A stretch of DNA of 64,000 bases from Glaciecola sp041380235 (GTDB lineage: Bacteria; Pseudomonadota; Gammaproteobacteria; Enterobacterales; Alteromonadaceae), in NCBI RefSeq assembly GCF_041380235.1, contig NZ_JBGIYY010000004.1, forward strand, positions 186,001-250,000, read 5' to 3'. This document shows positions 63,365 through 64,000 of this stretch, one piece after another (position 1 is the stretch's first letter; every line of letters starts with the position of its first letter). The translations under genes and the position numbers were made by a program. Under the pieces are notes generated by a model that did not search any database, was not told the DNA's origin, and worked only from the letters and a program-made list of their open reading frames with translations.

Positions 63365-64000
63365 AAGTACTCGTCTTTGGAGCAGGCCAGCTCGCACAAA
63401 TGATGTATTTGGCCGCTGCACCATTAGGTGTTGACGTATATGCGGTGGATGTGAATTCACGCGAAGTTGTCAACCCAATGACCAAAGAAAAGCTGGATAT
63501 GACGATTGAATACGCTGTGTCAGATGTACATGTAGTGACAGCTGAGTTTGAGCATGTGCCTGAAGATTTACTAAATTTGGCTGAAAAAACCGGTAAATTG
63601 TTTCCTAATATGAGATCGATTTTAACGGGTGCAGATCGCATTCGCGAAAAACAAATTTTAGACAGCAATCATATAGCCAACTGCCCACACAGTATTGTTT
63701 CTCAGATTTCCCAGTTAGACGACGTGCTCAATGCTTTAGGAGATAAACTCATATTTAAAGCAAGCCGTGACGGATACGATGGTTACGGACAGTGGCGACT
63801 CTCGCATCGCGATGAGCTCGAACAACTCAAACATGCTTTTGCCAGTTTAGATTTAGTGAAAGTGCCGCTGGTTGCCGAAAAAATGATAGCCTTTGACCGT
63901 GAAATTTCAGTGATCGGTGCGCGCAGTGCACACGGCAAAATCGCGTGTTTCAATATCGCTGAAAACTTGCATCACGAGGGGCAACTGCATGTATCTATTG
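63361..64000 (+). CDS. purK: N5-carboxyaminoimidazole ribonucleotide synthase PurK, 3' end cut
   Basis: ATP-grasp enzyme that makes N5-CAIR from AIR, ATP and bicarbonate, the step before PurE. Reading from ATG 63361 gives 213 codons open to the window edge: MKVLVFGAGQLAQMM at the start, TAEFEHVPEDLL near residue 60, and FKASRDGYDGYGQWR near residue 135, a PurK nucleotide-binding segment. The rest lies beyond the window. It is translationally coupled to purE. Confidence 0.95.
   Translation, partial: MKVLVFGAGQLAQMMYLAAAPLGVDVYAVDVNSREVVNPMTKEKLDMTIEYAVSDVHVVTAEFEHVPEDLLNLAEKTGKLFPNMRSILTGADRIREKQILDSNHIANCPHSIVSQISQLDDVLNALGDKLIFKASRDGYDGYGQWRLSHRDELEQLKHAFASLDLVKVPLVAEKMIAFDREISVIGARSAHGKIACFNIAENLHHEGQLHVSI

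Overview
The window is ordinary chromosome of a marine-type gammaproteobacterium, most likely in the Alteromonadales (Alteromonas/Glaciecola/Paraglaciecola-like). This rests on protein similarity recognised by eye and on gene order. There is a MutH-type mismatch repair gene, MetJ with Met boxes, RpoH sigma-32, the ubiE-ubiJ-ubiB operon, and many blocks whose order is standard in gammaproteobacteria. No rRNA, tRNA, CRISPR array, insertion sequence, integrase or prophage was seen. Coding density is high and base composition looks even by eye.

Layout. 1-5217: pcnB (cut by the left edge), gluQRS, dksA and sfsA on the minus strand, then pepB on plus and a 60-residue HTH protein. 5332-6541: yhgN and a DUF416 gene. 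6558-13898: rsmD divergent from ftsY-ftsE-ftsX, two tandem degenerate-EAL/HDOD genes on minus, then rpoH. 14021-16396: pip-dtd-yiiD operon on minus. 16521-19690: a DUF2959 lipoprotein, metJ divergent from metF with a Met-box array between them, and a YihY membrane protein. 19756-21283: a lipoprotein gene broken by a 10-bp tandem duplication. 21564-28046: yfhL-type ferredoxin and mutH on minus, then rppH-ptsP-tauE-lgt-thyA on plus. 28178-30177: a REC-CheC protein and a PAS-GGDEF diguanylate cyclase, overlapping by 4 bp. 30220-35500: an orphan gene, a DUF3530-like exported protein, rluA and rapA on minus. 35804-37979: PIN-PhoH and a small lipoprotein. 38119-40680: a histidine-rich ZnuD-like TonB receptor preceded by two Zur-type operators. 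40816-43272: a membrane-anchored class III nucleotide cyclase with a strong hairpin just before its start, and an HDOD protein. 43346-47744: gor divergent from prlC and a Tag-like glycosylase. 47867-49576: a predicted SLOG sensor fused to a four-TM, SLATT-like membrane module. 49724-52779: ubiE-ubiJ-ubiB. 52791-57639: gppA and rhlB divergent from trxA and rho. 57707-62142: a strictosidine-synthase-like protein and a tricorn-type peptidase. 62265-64000: an M20 peptidase remnant, purE and purK (cut by the right edge).

How it works together. Most genes are core housekeeping: tRNA and rRNA modification, RNA decay and termination, cell division and protein targeting, ubiquinone, methionine, purine and thymidylate synthesis. 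The less ordinary content is regulatory: four genes with c-di-GMP, HDOD or cyclase domains, a zinc-uptake receptor with its own operators, and one candidate nucleotide-sensing membrane effector (47867-49576), which is the best candidate here for a little-described system.
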